Positions 1 to 8,144 of a stretch of DNA of 64,000 nucleotides are shown piece by piece; the stretch's first letter is position 1; each line of letters opens with the position of its first letter. Where the stretch lies: positions 62,001 through 126,000 of IMG/VR virus record IMGVR_UViG_3300032050_000004; one strand, 5' to 3'. A program made the translations under genes and the position numbers. The notes beneath the pieces are model-generated. The model had not been told where the DNA came from, ran no database searches, and was given only the letters and a program-made list of their open reading frames with translations. This stretch comes from a virus.

Positions 1-321
1 ATAGAAGAATTCTCTAATGAGTCAAAAAGCAAATTTGGTTCTGGTTGGTGTTGGGCAATTTTGAAATCTAACAACAGAATAAAAATAATGACCACGTCCA
101 ATCAGGATAATCCAAAAATGAATATTTTTCTAACTAAGGATAAAAACGAAGAAGGTAATATTATTTACAAACCAATAACAGGTAAAATAATTTTAGGTCT
201 AGATCTTTGGGAACATTCATATTATCTTAAATACAGAAATAAACGAGATGACTATATTAAAAATTTTTGGAAAGTAGTTAATTGGAAATACATAAACGAT
301 CTAATAAAAAAAGAGTCCTAA
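1..321 (+). CDS. Fe/Mn superoxide dismutase, 3-prime part
   Basis: The reading frame is open from base 1 and ends with TAA, so the gene starts upstream of the window. The translation carries SOD C-terminal hallmarks: FGSGWCW, a TSNQDNP segment, then GLDLWEHSYYLKYRNKR and FWKVVNWKYIND. In the family the Asp and His of D-x-W-E-H bind the active-site metal, and both are present. The enzyme dismutates superoxide in the cytoplasm. A TTG at 61 can be read as a start but sits inside the conserved domain, so it is not the true start. The gene is followed directly by a terminator. Phage SODs are uncommon; it may protect the infected cell or B12- and thiol-dependent enzymes. The metal (Fe or Mn) cannot be told from this part. 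Confidence 0.9.
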   Translation: MEEFSNESKSKFGSGWCWAILKSNNRIKIMTTSNQDNPKMNIFLTKDKNEEGNIIYKPITGKIILGLDLWEHSYYLKYRNKRDDYIKNFWKVVNWKYINDLIKKES

Positions 322-337
322 AATTAGGACTCTTTTT
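308..337 (+). terminator. Rho-independent terminator, probably bidirectional
   Basis: Inverted repeat AAAAAGAGTCCTAA / TTAGGACTCTTTTT with a run of T after it. It overlaps the stop codon of the SOD gene and lies before the converging gene whose stop is at 358, so it can serve both strands. Confidence 0.85.
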
Positions 338-357
338 ATTATAATAAAATCTATAAT

Positions 358-1602
358 TTATCTAACGTTTACAGCAGGATTACCAGACGTTGTTTCTGAA
401 GATGTACCAGCAGAATTTACAGCTTTTACTTTGAATCTGAATTTTAGATTTTTCTTATCAGTGGATAACATCTGATTTACTTCTTGTGCAGACCTTAATT
501 GTTGCCCAGAGAATGTTGCATTGGTTCCAGCGACTGTTTGTGCCATAGAATTGATTGCTTTCTCAGCACTTCCAGAAATTAAAAGATATGGAGTTACTAC
601 ATATGAAGTAGCACTTGATGAGGCATCCCAATTAACAGATACGGTTTGTGTGGTTGTATTAGATCCTGAACCCACATTGTTTGAAGTTGTAGTAACATTA
701 GATGGGGCAGAAGGAAAAATTGGTGTTGAGCAAGGTCCAAAACCAGAAGATAAGTAAGTTATACCATTTGCAAAATAAGGATAAGTGGTACTTTGACCAG
801 TTGCACCATTCCAATTAAATGGTATTACCAATGAATCTTTAAAACAATTAGAACCTTGATTCAACATGTAAAAATTAGCCGATATTGCTAAATAATAATT
901 TCCGGGTGTTAGATTTGCTGGTAATTGTACTATACTTTGATCGTTAGATACATAATTTGGAAATATAACTAGACTATCACATACAATACAATTGTTATAA
1001 TAATTATCCATTAAATTTCTCCCGAATTGAGCTATTGTTGTATCAAGTGTTCCACATTGAGAAACTAACCAATCTTTCAATACATTAGGTGCAGTCCCTG
1101 TTGTTGGTGGTGCTCCAAAATATTGAGTGATATATGTTGTTTGACCATTATAAAAGGAAACTGCATATTCAGAGTTGTTTTGAATATTCCAATCTGTTTT
1201 TTTGTTCCAGTTTATTACATTTCCACAAGAATCTAAAATGTAAGCAGTAACAAAATTTGGTATATTATTGAAATCTAAATTGTTTGTGAATTGTGGATTA
1301 TAGCATGGATCGTGAGTAATACCATTTTGACCATAAGTTCCAAAATATGCTACACTAGAACCCATGTTGGCTAAATTGATTGGAAATCTAGCAAGCAAAT
1401 AAGGTTGTCCAACCACAAAATTTGCATTTGAACTTCCGCAATTTAAATAAAAAGAATCTTGAGATGTAACAACACCAGATTCAAATCTTAGTCCCCAATA
1501 AGGACTTACAATGTAAACAGAGTCTATAAGTACATCTGGGTTTTGAGCTTTACCAACAATACCTGTTAATAAAAGCATGAAGATTGATATTAATTTTTTC
1601 AT
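358..1602 (-). CDS. Exported protein with FN3-like C-terminal domain
   Basis: 414 residues. Residues 1-20 form a signal peptide (MKK, hydrophobic core, cleavage near GKAQ) of the Bacteroidetes AQ type. The middle is rich in Asn, Tyr and Cys and was not recognised. From about residue 300 a proline-started, Thr/Ser-rich segment leads into an FN3-like beta domain (VSVNWDASSSATSYVV ... FRFKVKAVNSAGTS). FN3 domains in this setting usually mediate surface or carbohydrate contact. Export to the periplasm or cell surface is inferred from the signal peptide. It opens a run of surface-type genes on this strand. Function unknown; possibly host-surface remodelling rather than a virion part. Confidence 0.75.
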   Translation of the reverse strand: MKKLISIFMLLLTGIVGKAQNPDVLIDSVYIVSPYWGLRFESGVVTSQDSFYLNCGSSNANFVVGQPYLLARFPINLANMGSSVAYFGTYGQNGITHDPCYNPQFTNNLDFNNIPNFVTAYILDSCGNVINWNKKTDWNIQNNSEYAVSFYNGQTTYITQYFGAPPTTGTAPNVLKDWLVSQCGTLDTTIAQFGRNLMDNYYNNCIVCDSLVIFPNYVSNDQSIVQLPANLTPGNYYLAISANFYMLNQGSNCFKDSLVIPFNWNGATGQSTTYPYFANGITYLSSGFGPCSTPIFPSAPSNVTTTSNNVGSGSNTTTQTVSVNWDASSSATSYVVTPYLLISGSAEKAINSMAQTVAGTNATFSGQQLRSAQEVNQMLSTDKKNLKFRFKVKAVNSAGTSSETTSGNPAVNVR

Positions 1603-1718
1603 TTTTAAATTTTTAATTAAGTTTTCAAATACAAATTACACTTGTTTGAAAAAATAATCAATATTAAATTATTATATATTTTTTATTATATATAATTATT
1701 TTTAAAGAAAATAAAATT

Positions 1719-2036
1719 ATGTCATTGGAAGTAAACACAACAAATTTTGAAGAAATTATAAAAAATAAAGAAGAGTTAGTTTTAGTTGATTTCTGGGCTC
1801 CTTGGTGTGGACCTTGCAAAATTATCGGCCCTTTTTTAGACGAATTATTAATTCAATTCGAAAATAATTTGATAGTAGCTAAAGTAAATGTAGATGAAAA
1901 TCCAGAATTAGCAGCTCAATTCGGAATAAGAAATATTCCAACTATACTTTTTTTCAAGAAAGGTGAAATAGTTGATAAAAGTGTTGGAGTTAGCAATAAA
2001 GCAAATTTGGAAAATAAAATAAATTCTTTAATTTAA
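1719..2036 (+). CDS. trxA: Thioredoxin
   Basis: 105 residues, the normal thioredoxin length. The redox motif W-C-G-P-C-K is at residues 29-34 (Cys30, Cys33), preceded by VLVDFWAPW and followed by the cis-proline region RNIPTILFF. It is a cytoplasmic thiol-disulfide reductant; a likely client here is the ribonucleotide reductase at 61080-63653, whose C-terminus carries the swinging-arm cysteines that thioredoxin reduces. It is the only plus-strand gene between 322 and 9890. It overlaps the convergent gene at 2033 by four bases. Confidence 0.95.
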   Translation: MSLEVNTTNFEEIIKNKEELVLVDFWAPWCGPCKIIGPFLDELLIQFENNLIVAKVNVDENPELAAQFGIRNIPTILFFKKGEIVDKSVGVSNKANLENKINSLI

Positions 2037-2491
2037 AATTTAGTAGCTTGCCAATTAACCAAGTTTCCTTTTAGATCCATTATAAATCTATTTACAAAAA
2101 TGTCTTGATTCATTTTGTCTTTATAGCCTACGTTAAAGACATATTCTTTTGCATCGCTCATATATCCTCCAAATCTAACGAATATATAATTTGAGTTTAT
2201 TTTATTATTTATTTGATTGTTTGCTACGATTGGTGGTGATATTTTAAAAAATAGGTTTTCTTGTTCAGTTTTATCTAATACCAATTGTTGGTTTAAATTA
2301 TTTTGAACAAATAATTCAATTTTTTTTAGAATATTATTTCCGAATCTTTTTTGAAGTCCTTGATAATCGTCTTCATATGCTTCTGGTGGAGCAACATATC
2401 CAGCTTCAGGATCACTTAAACCTGCCAACTCTTGAATTCTATTGACATTTTCTAAAATCTTATTAATTCTTTTTTTGACAGATAATTCCAT
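2033..2491 (-). CDS. Hypothetical protein with N-terminal head-targeting-like segment
   Basis: 152 residues, not recognised. The N-terminus (VKKRINKILENVNRIQELAG) is a basic amphipathic helix with the IQELAGL motif, resembling other proteins in this window (54434-55147, 49894-50328). A linker rich in Pro and Tyr follows, then a mixed alpha/beta domain. The promoter-like octamer TATTTATC (2495-2502, minus strand) ends only a few bases before the ATG. May be a virion or head-internal protein; that is inference from the shared N-terminus. Confidence 0.7.
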   Translation of the reverse strand: MELSVKKRINKILENVNRIQELAGLSDPEAGYVAPPEAYEDDYQGLQKRFGNNILKKIELFVQNNLNQQLVLDKTEQENLFFKISPPIVANNQINNKINSNYIFVRFGGYMSDAKEYVFNVGYKDKMNQDIFVNRFIMDLKGNLVNWQATKF

Positions 2492-2503
2492 AAAGATAAA
2501 TAG

Positions 2504-3349
2504 TTATATTTTTGAAAAAAACTTCACATAGTTGATTTTAAAAATACTTTCATCATATTTTACACCATCTACATTTGGGTGATATCCGTTATTTAATATT
2601 ATTTTCATTATTACATCTTCCTTGTTAAAATAATCTAAAATTTCTTTTTTTTCAGTTTTGAATATCAAATAACCATCATAATAAAACTTTATAAAACTTT
2701 CAGTCCAATGTAAAGCAAAAGTTGTTGGTCTTTTAGTTGGGTTGTTTGGTATCGGATAAACTTTAGCTCCATAACTTTTTTTTGTGTTATTTTCTACAAA
2801 TCCATAGTGTATATTTGGTTCAAACTTAACAAAAGGTATTCCGAATTGATTACTATAATCTGATCTTTTTCCACTATATGCTTCAAGTATATCTATTTCT
2901 GGTGGCCATGATTTTACAGCTGTTAACCAAATAGCAGGCCACAATAATTTACCTAATGGAAGAATACAATTCATTTCATAGTATCCATATTTAAAGCTTT
3001 GATTCGATGTTACAAGACCTATTCCATAATTTATATTTATTTCATTTTTATCCGGTTCAATAAATTTTTTTGGCTTGTATCTAGTATAGAGATTTAAACA
3101 ATTTTCTTTCACATCAATAAATTCTGTCCCCTTTCCATAGTATTGATAAGGAAATGAAGGATGAAATTCACCCCACTCATGTCCTTCTGACCATTTATTA
3201 GAATCTAATTTATCGCCATCAAAAAAATCACTAAATACCAATCTGTATTTTAATACATCTTTTGGTTTTCTGTTACTTGGTTTTACACAGAATAAAAATC
3301 TTATAAAAGATTTTATCTGAAACCATTTATTTAAAAAATATTCATTCAT
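2504..3349 (-). CDS. Glycoside hydrolase family 16 (endo-beta-glucanase type)
   Basis: 281 residues. GH16 catalytic signature E-I-D-I-L-E at residues 151-156, with nucleophile Glu151, assisting Asp153 and acid/base Glu156 all present. The flanking WPAIWLTAVKSWPPEID and the earlier FSDFFDGDKLDSNKWSE match the jelly-roll fold of laminarinase/agarase-type enzymes. These cleave beta-1,3/1,4 glucans or galactans. There is no clear signal peptide; residues 14-22 are only weakly hydrophobic. It is followed six bases later by the beta-helix gene's stop codon on the same strand. Likely a depolymerase for host capsule or algal polysaccharide. Exact substrate cannot be read from sequence. Confidence 0.85.
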   Translation of the reverse strand: MNEYFLNKWFQIKSFIRFLFCVKPSNRKPKDVLKYRLVFSDFFDGDKLDSNKWSEGHEWGEFHPSFPYQYYGKGTEFIDVKENCLNLYTRYKPKKFIEPDKNEININYGIGLVTSNQSFKYGYYEMNCILPLGKLLWPAIWLTAVKSWPPEIDILEAYSGKRSDYSNQFGIPFVKFEPNIHYGFVENNTKKSYGAKVYPIPNNPTKRPTTFALHWTESFIKFYYDGYLIFKTEKKEILDYFNKEDVIMKIILNNGYHPNVDGVKYDESIFKINYVKFFSKI

Positions 3350-3354
3350 GAATT

Positions 3355-4755
3355 TTATCTTGGAATACCAATATAACTAAATCTATTAGAACCACAACCG
3401 GGTCCTCCACAATTCTGTACAGACGTGCCATTAAACCAAGTTGGAACAGTAGTAGTTGGAGTATTTGTAGTAAGAGGATTTTCATTGTACGTTAATATCC
3501 AACCAACATTATTAGCATTATTAAAGAATTTTCCATTTTTAGCAACCCAATAAGATACATGAGAAATTTCTGCTGTAACATAACCGGTAGTGGCACCTAT
3601 ATCTGCTAGTATAGATGCGTATTGTCCAAATACCTTATCAATAGTTATTAATCCACTATGTATTCTAATTTTAATAAATGCTTCGGAAGCTCCATTTGTA
3701 CATTCAAAATGAGTGTTTTTTACTGTAAAATCTTTTACAACAGTTGATCCTTGTCCATTAAAATCTATACCTGCCCTAACAGATGAACCTTCAATGATAC
3801 AATCTTCAACAACACATCCAGAAGCAGCTATTATGCCGAATGCCATATCACCAGAACCAAAATATCTACAACTTCTAAATGTGGTATGATTTGATTGAGA
3901 ATTGAAATTTGTAGAACCTGCCCAATTTCCTCTGTCTGCAATCCAACCAATATTACAATTCGTTGCGAAACAATTTTCAATTGTAGTTCTAAGGGCAAAT
4001 CTTAAATGAATACATTCTTTTAAAGATTCTCCAAGTATATTTTGATAATACGCACCATATGAAGGACCAATATCTATACCAATTTGATTTGATGTGCCTT
4101 TTAAAACTAAATTTCTGAAAGTGCATCTTAAATCGACCATGACATTTGCATCTCCATTATCATTTGGAGAAGGTCTATTTAATATCGGTAAAGATCCTGT
4201 AGAAACTAATTTGGAATAACCTCCATCTATTTCAAAATATTTAGAATATTTTTCAATTGTTAAAGATTTAGGACCTAAATAATAAATTCCACCTTTTGCT
4301 TTAACGGTTCCACCATTAGAAGTTGCTAATTTGATTGCCATTTGCCATGCTGCCCAATCAACATTATCTGATATTGTTGCATTAATTCCCGGATAGTTAC
4401 TGTTTATTGTTGATTGAGAAATTCCAAGTTGAGCAAATGTTAAATTTTGTCTTACTGCCCCAAACTGTTCAGGAGAATATTCAATTGCTGTTCCGTTTAT
4501 AGTTATATTAGTTTCTTGACCCTTGAAAAGAGAATCTTCTACCCACACTCCATTTCCAATATGTCTATGTTGTTTACCATTAATTGGGTTGATATTGTAG
4601 TAACCCATTTTTATTGTATTGGTACTACTAAAGGGATTGTAATTTAATTCTGTAGTATCGGACAATACTCGATACCAGTTTATCGCTCTTTGTGCTATAA
4701 CATTGTTAGAACACAAAATAATTGCGATCAAATAAAATAATTTTAATTTATGCAT
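3355..4755 (-). CDS. Exported right-handed beta-helix protein (pectate-lyase-like fold)
   Basis: 466 residues. Signal peptide at residues 1-22 (hydrophobic core, end NNVIAQ). From about residue 120 the pattern DNVDWAAWQMAIKLATSNGG-TVKAKGGIYYLG is the start of the pectate-lyase-type beta-helix found in phage tailspikes and polysaccharide lyases. It is followed by repeating short strands (FRNLVLKG, VVEDCIIEGSS, VVKDFTVKNTHFEC). Such proteins bind or cut polysaccharides. A signal peptide is unusual for a tailspike, so it may be secreted instead. Overlaps the upstream gene by 13 bases. Confidence 0.75.
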   Translation of the reverse strand: MHKLKLFYLIAIILCSNNVIAQRAINWYRVLSDTTELNYNPFSSTNTIKMGYYNINPINGKQHRHIGNGVWVEDSLFKGQETNITINGTAIEYSPEQFGAVRQNLTFAQLGISQSTINSNYPGINATISDNVDWAAWQMAIKLATSNGGTVKAKGGIYYLGPKSLTIEKYSKYFEIDGGYSKLVSTGSLPILNRPSPNDNGDANVMVDLRCTFRNLVLKGTSNQIGIDIGPSYGAYYQNILGESLKECIHLRFALRTTIENCFATNCNIGWIADRGNWAGSTNFNSQSNHTTFRSCRYFGSGDMAFGIIAASGCVVEDCIIEGSSVRAGIDFNGQGSTVVKDFTVKNTHFECTNGASEAFIKIRIHSGLITIDKVFGQYASILADIGATTGYVTAEISHVSYWVAKNGKFFNNANNVGWILTYNENPLTTNTPTTTVPTWFNGTSVQNCGGPGCGSNRFSYIGIPR

Positions 4756-5291
4756 ATTTTTTCAAACTTTAATGTTTCATCATTCTTTAAAAGTCTTATA
4801 AAATAAATTCCTTTACTAAAATTTACTAAATTGACAGTAGTGTTTATGTTTATAAGTTGATTTGTCAAAATTAATTTATTGCAGGAATCATAAATTTCAT
4901 ACTGAACTTTTTCTTCATCACTGTAATTGTAGATATTGAATAGACCTGAACTTGGGTTTGGAAAAATACTGAATTCTTTATCTTTAATTTTTGGTACCAA
5001 CCAATAATCATATTCGGTAGGATCTGAAATTATTTTTCCATTTTTTTCAAAGGTGTATCCAAAAACTACATAATGACTTTGTGTACTATCGAAAAAAATG
5101 TTATTGTTATAAAAAGACAATTTCCACAATATATTTCCATTCTGATCAGTTCTTATTATATCGTATTCATTGGTTTTGTGATAGTTTAAACTATAATCAA
5201 AACCAATATCCAACCCTAAGACTTCTTGAGAATGACAAATGCTAGTTTTTAAAACTAGCATGAAAATAATTGAAATAAAATATTTTATCAT
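4743..5291 (-). CDS. Exported protein with T9SS type A sorting domain
   Basis: 182 residues. Signal peptide at residues 1-21 (ends CHSQ). Residues about 105-182 form a Por-secretion-tail (T9SS type A) domain: FSIFPNPSSGLFNI, then YEIYDSCNKLIL, NLVNFSKGIYFIRLL and the Lys-rich end. In Bacteroidetes this domain directs a protein from the periplasm across the outer membrane through the type IX system. The middle part is short and unrecognised. The octamer TATTTATT lies seven bases before the ATG (5299-5306). Either acquired from a host or used to place a phage product on the host surface. Confidence 0.8.
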   Translation of the reverse strand: MIKYFISIIFMLVLKTSICHSQEVLGLDIGFDYSLNYHKTNEYDIIRTDQNGNILWKLSFYNNNIFFDSTQSHYVVFGYTFEKNGKIISDPTEYDYWLVPKIKDKEFSIFPNPSSGLFNIYNYSDEEKVQYEIYDSCNKLILTNQLININTTVNLVNFSKGIYFIRLLKNDETLKFEKICIN

Positions 5292-5395
5292 ACTTTAAAA
5301 TAAATATCTTGTTTTTTGCTTAAAAAAACAACTTTTTTGTTTTTAAACCATAAAACATTGACATTCACTTATAAAAAATATTTATTTACCCAAAG

Positions 5396-6535
5396 TTAAT
5401 TTGATAATTCGCCTTTAATAGTTTGGTGACATATGTAATTTTCAATAATAAAATCTTCTATTTTCAAAGAATTAATAAATTGATCAAAATTGTTTTCTTT
5501 TTGAGTGAAGCCTATCCAATCATTATCTTTAATTTTTAAATTGCACAATTCATATGGTTGTCTTGTAATTTGTTCTTTAGCTTGATCAATATGATTTAAA
5601 TATAAATGAGTATCACCAAGATTGGCTATAAGTTTTTTTGGAACCATATCAAAAACTTGAGCTAAAATATTTAACAACAAACCATATGATGCCAAATTAA
5701 ATGGAAGGCCCAAGAAAGTATCTACTGATCTTTGATTCCAAAGCAAAGAAATTTCCCTTGATTTAACATTTGTATACTCATCTAGATAAATATGTTTTTC
5801 TTCATCACTTTTTTTATTGAACTCTTCTAAAACCTGTTCTTCTATTGTTGATGATTTATTCCAAATATTTATTCTTTTTTTTAAATCAATTTTTTGAGTA
5901 TATATTTGAAAGGAATAATGACATGGTGGTAGAACCATATTTTGAATATCTGATATATTCCAAGAATTGACAATCATTCTCCTGTCATCAGGATTATCTT
6001 CTAATTGAGTAAATATTTTTTTTATCTGATCTATTTCAAACTCCTGATAAATTTCAGTGACAGATCCTTGTTCGTTTATCTTTAATAATTTTTCAATTGA
6101 AGTCCATCTTCTCCATTGTTTACCATACACTGGTCCCAAATCTCCAAATTCATTTAAAAAATTTTGATTATTTTTTAATCTGTTTACAAATTCTTCTTTT
6201 GTCAATTTTATATCTACTTCATCCTTAACAAAAGGAACTTTATTATCAAATATTTTACAATAATTTTTATACAAATCACCATTCCATATGTTGCAATTAT
6301 TATCGATTAAAAACTTTACATTAGTATTTCCTCTTAAAAACCAAAGAAGCTCAGTAACTACTCCCTTAAAAAACATTTTTTTGGTTGTTAAAAGAGGAAA
6401 ACCTTCTGACATATCATGGATTAATTGTTTTCCAAAAACTGAAATTGTTCCAGTACCGGTTCTATCCATTTTAATAGTACCGTCATTTAAAATTTCACTT
6501 AAAAGATTTTGATAATTTTTATCTAAACTATTCAT
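5396..6535 (-). CDS. thyA: Thymidylate synthase (folate-dependent)
   Basis: 379 residues, longer than the usual 264-300. It methylates dUMP to dTMP using methylene-tetrahydrofolate. Visible motifs: the N-terminal DRTGTGT Arg, LLWFLRGNTN, GDLGPVYGKQWR, phosphate-binding DDRR, catalytic Cys205 in VLPPCHYSFQ, QRSVDTFLGLPFN and GDTHLYLNH. Extra length comes from two insertions, about residues 92-128 and 216-256, both Lys/Glu/Asn-rich. It overlaps the downstream end of the 6528-7640 gene by eight bases. A paralogue lacking the catalytic residues lies at 8145-9146. Confidence 0.95.
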   Translation of the reverse strand: MNSLDKNYQNLLSEILNDGTIKMDRTGTGTISVFGKQLIHDMSEGFPLLTTKKMFFKGVVTELLWFLRGNTNVKFLIDNNCNIWNGDLYKNYCKIFDNKVPFVKDEVDIKLTKEEFVNRLKNNQNFLNEFGDLGPVYGKQWRRWTSIEKLLKINEQGSVTEIYQEFEIDQIKKIFTQLEDNPDDRRMIVNSWNISDIQNMVLPPCHYSFQIYTQKIDLKKRINIWNKSSTIEEQVLEEFNKKSDEEKHIYLDEYTNVKSREISLLWNQRSVDTFLGLPFNLASYGLLLNILAQVFDMVPKKLIANLGDTHLYLNHIDQAKEQITRQPYELCNLKIKDNDWIGFTQKENNFDQFINSLKIEDFIIENYICHQTIKGELSN

Positions 6536-7640
6536 AATTCTTTTTTATTATTCCATTATCATAGTATATAAATTTCAGACCTTGATAATTTTTATCTACT
6601 TCTTGTCCCAAATAATTTAACACTTTAATTATTTTTGACTCTTTTAGGTAATTGTTTACTGCAATAATTGGATACTCTTTGAAAATTCCATTAAAATCAA
6701 CTTGTTTTAATTTATAATAAATCACATCTTGTTTTGAATTTATATTTTCATCGTAAATTGAATAATTAATTATTCTATTAGAATTTCCGCTACCCTCAAC
6801 CACCCCCAGTTCTTCAAAACTAAAAGCATCATATGATTTGTAAATAATAAAGTAATCATTGTTAGTTTCAGATGCTGTTGACCATAAAATTTTTATTTTA
6901 TCTATTTCTTTCTCGGCTTCAAAATTTAATAATTCTACTGGCAAAACAATTGACAAATCAACTATTTCAACATCGTCCAACATAAATGTTTCACCAGAGG
7001 CATTTATTCGTGTTACAAATCTTATTCTTAATTGTGTTGCATTAGAAAATGGAACTGTTACCAATACATTCACTATTGGATTACCAGCGTTACTGATATA
7101 AATAGTTGGTGTAGTTGTAGAGGTTGATCCCAATCTACTTATTGTTAATTTAGCATTTGTTCCTATAGCACCATCAAAGCTCCACATTGAATTGTTAATT
7201 CCTTGAATTTGTGCATCCCTCCACCAACTAAGACCATTATTTAGGGTGTATTGTAACTCTATCCAATCAGTTTGATCTACTCCTGCTGCAATTTGGGTTG
7301 AATAATTTATTCCAAAAGACGCTAATTTAAATCTAATTTGATATTGATGTCCGGATATTAAGGGAACATTTGGAAAAATTAATGTATCTATCTCGATTGT
7401 TGAACTTCCAAGTCCTGTACCGAATACTGTGTAGCAACTATCGAATGAAAAATATTTAGGATAATTAGGAGGATTATCGTTTGGAGATGATAATCCACCT
7501 GTAAATAAAGAATTTATCAATACTGTAGAAACACCCCTCCATGTAGAGGGATTTTCCATATTATCAATTTTAATTACAGTTTGGGAACATAGATTTAATG
7601 AATAAAATAATGATACAATTAAACAAATAAATAATTTCAT
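6528..7640 (-). CDS. Exported protein with T9SS-type C-terminus
   Basis: 370 residues. Signal peptide at residues 1-19 (ends LCSQ). Residues 25-230 look like a beta-sandwich or adhesin-type domain with a GETFMLDDVEIVD end, typical of carbohydrate-binding jelly rolls. Residues 232-320 are the LPVELLNFEAE ... ILWSTASETNNDYF module common before T9SS tails in flavobacterial secreted proteins. The end (KVLNYLGQEVDKNYQGLKF) matches a short T9SS type A tail that finishes GIIKK. No catalytic motif seen. The host-like architecture suggests host origin. Possible roles are host-surface masking or adhesion. Confidence 0.75.
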   Translation of the reverse strand: MKLFICLIVSLFYSLNLCSQTVIKIDNMENPSTWRGVSTVLINSLFTGGLSSPNDNPPNYPKYFSFDSCYTVFGTGLGSSTIEIDTLIFPNVPLISGHQYQIRFKLASFGINYSTQIAAGVDQTDWIELQYTLNNGLSWWRDAQIQGINNSMWSFDGAIGTNAKLTISRLGSTSTTTPTIYISNAGNPIVNVLVTVPFSNATQLRIRFVTRINASGETFMLDDVEIVDLSIVLPVELLNFEAEKEIDKIKILWSTASETNNDYFIIYKSYDAFSFEELGVVEGSGNSNRIINYSIYDENINSKQDVIYYKLKQVDFNGIFKEYPIIAVNNYLKESKIIKVLNYLGQEVDKNYQGLKFIYYDNGIIKKNYE

Positions 7641-7665
7641 TCTTGAACTTCTTTATTACTAAATA

Positions 7666-7869
7666 TCATCTTTTTCCAAAATCTATTCTTTGCCAAACTC
7701 TCTCATGTAAGAAATATAGTATCATTTTACTAATTACTTCAATACCACCTATAGTCACGCCCATTTTAATACTACCAGTAATAAAATAACTAATTACAAT
7801 TGTATCTATACTACCTATTATTCTCCAAGTAATAGTCTTTATAGCAGATCTATATACAGTGTTACTCAT
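7666..7869 (-). CDS. DUF2061 family membrane protein
   Basis: Start placed at the ATG at 7869, which gives 67 residues and an eight-base ATGAGTAA overlap with the gene before it; the longer form would add ten poor residues. Motifs of the family are seen: SAIKTITWRIIGSIDT, FITGSIKMG and the ending YFLHERVWQRI. Two hydrophobic segments, about residues 12-30 and 35-53, predict an inner-membrane protein. Family function is unknown; it is widespread in bacteria and occasional in large phages. Confidence 0.8.
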   Translation of the reverse strand: MSNTVYRSAIKTITWRIIGSIDTIVISYFITGSIKMGVTIGGIEVISKMILYFLHERVWQRIDFGKR

Positions 7870-8119
7870 TTGATAAATTGGTATTGAATGAAATATCAAT
7901 TAATTCAAATAACTGCTCCATAGCTTCTTCTGGACCAAAATGATAAAAGATAAGTGTTCCATAAAATTCAGCTAATTTTTTATAATTTTGCTTTGATGTT
8001 TTTCCAGCAGTATTAGTAATTATAAAATCGCCATTACTTTCACCTTTTGATGTGTCCGTTTCACCGATAGTGTAATCTCTTTTTTTTACTTCTTCATAAA
8101 AAAGCTCTAAACCTGTCAT
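7862..8119 (-). CDS. Hypothetical protein
   Basis: 85 residues, acidic. The centre has a Thr/Ser/Gly-rich stretch (ETDTSKGESNGDFI) and the C-terminus is helical. No domain recognised. Translationally coupled to the DUF2061 gene through an eight-base overlap. Confidence 0.65.
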   Translation of the reverse strand: MTGLELFYEEVKKRDYTIGETDTSKGESNGDFIITNTAGKTSKQNYKKLAEFYGTLIFYHFGPEEAMEQLFELIDISFNTNLSNE

Positions 8120-8144
8120 AATTTTTTTAATTTATATAATTTTT

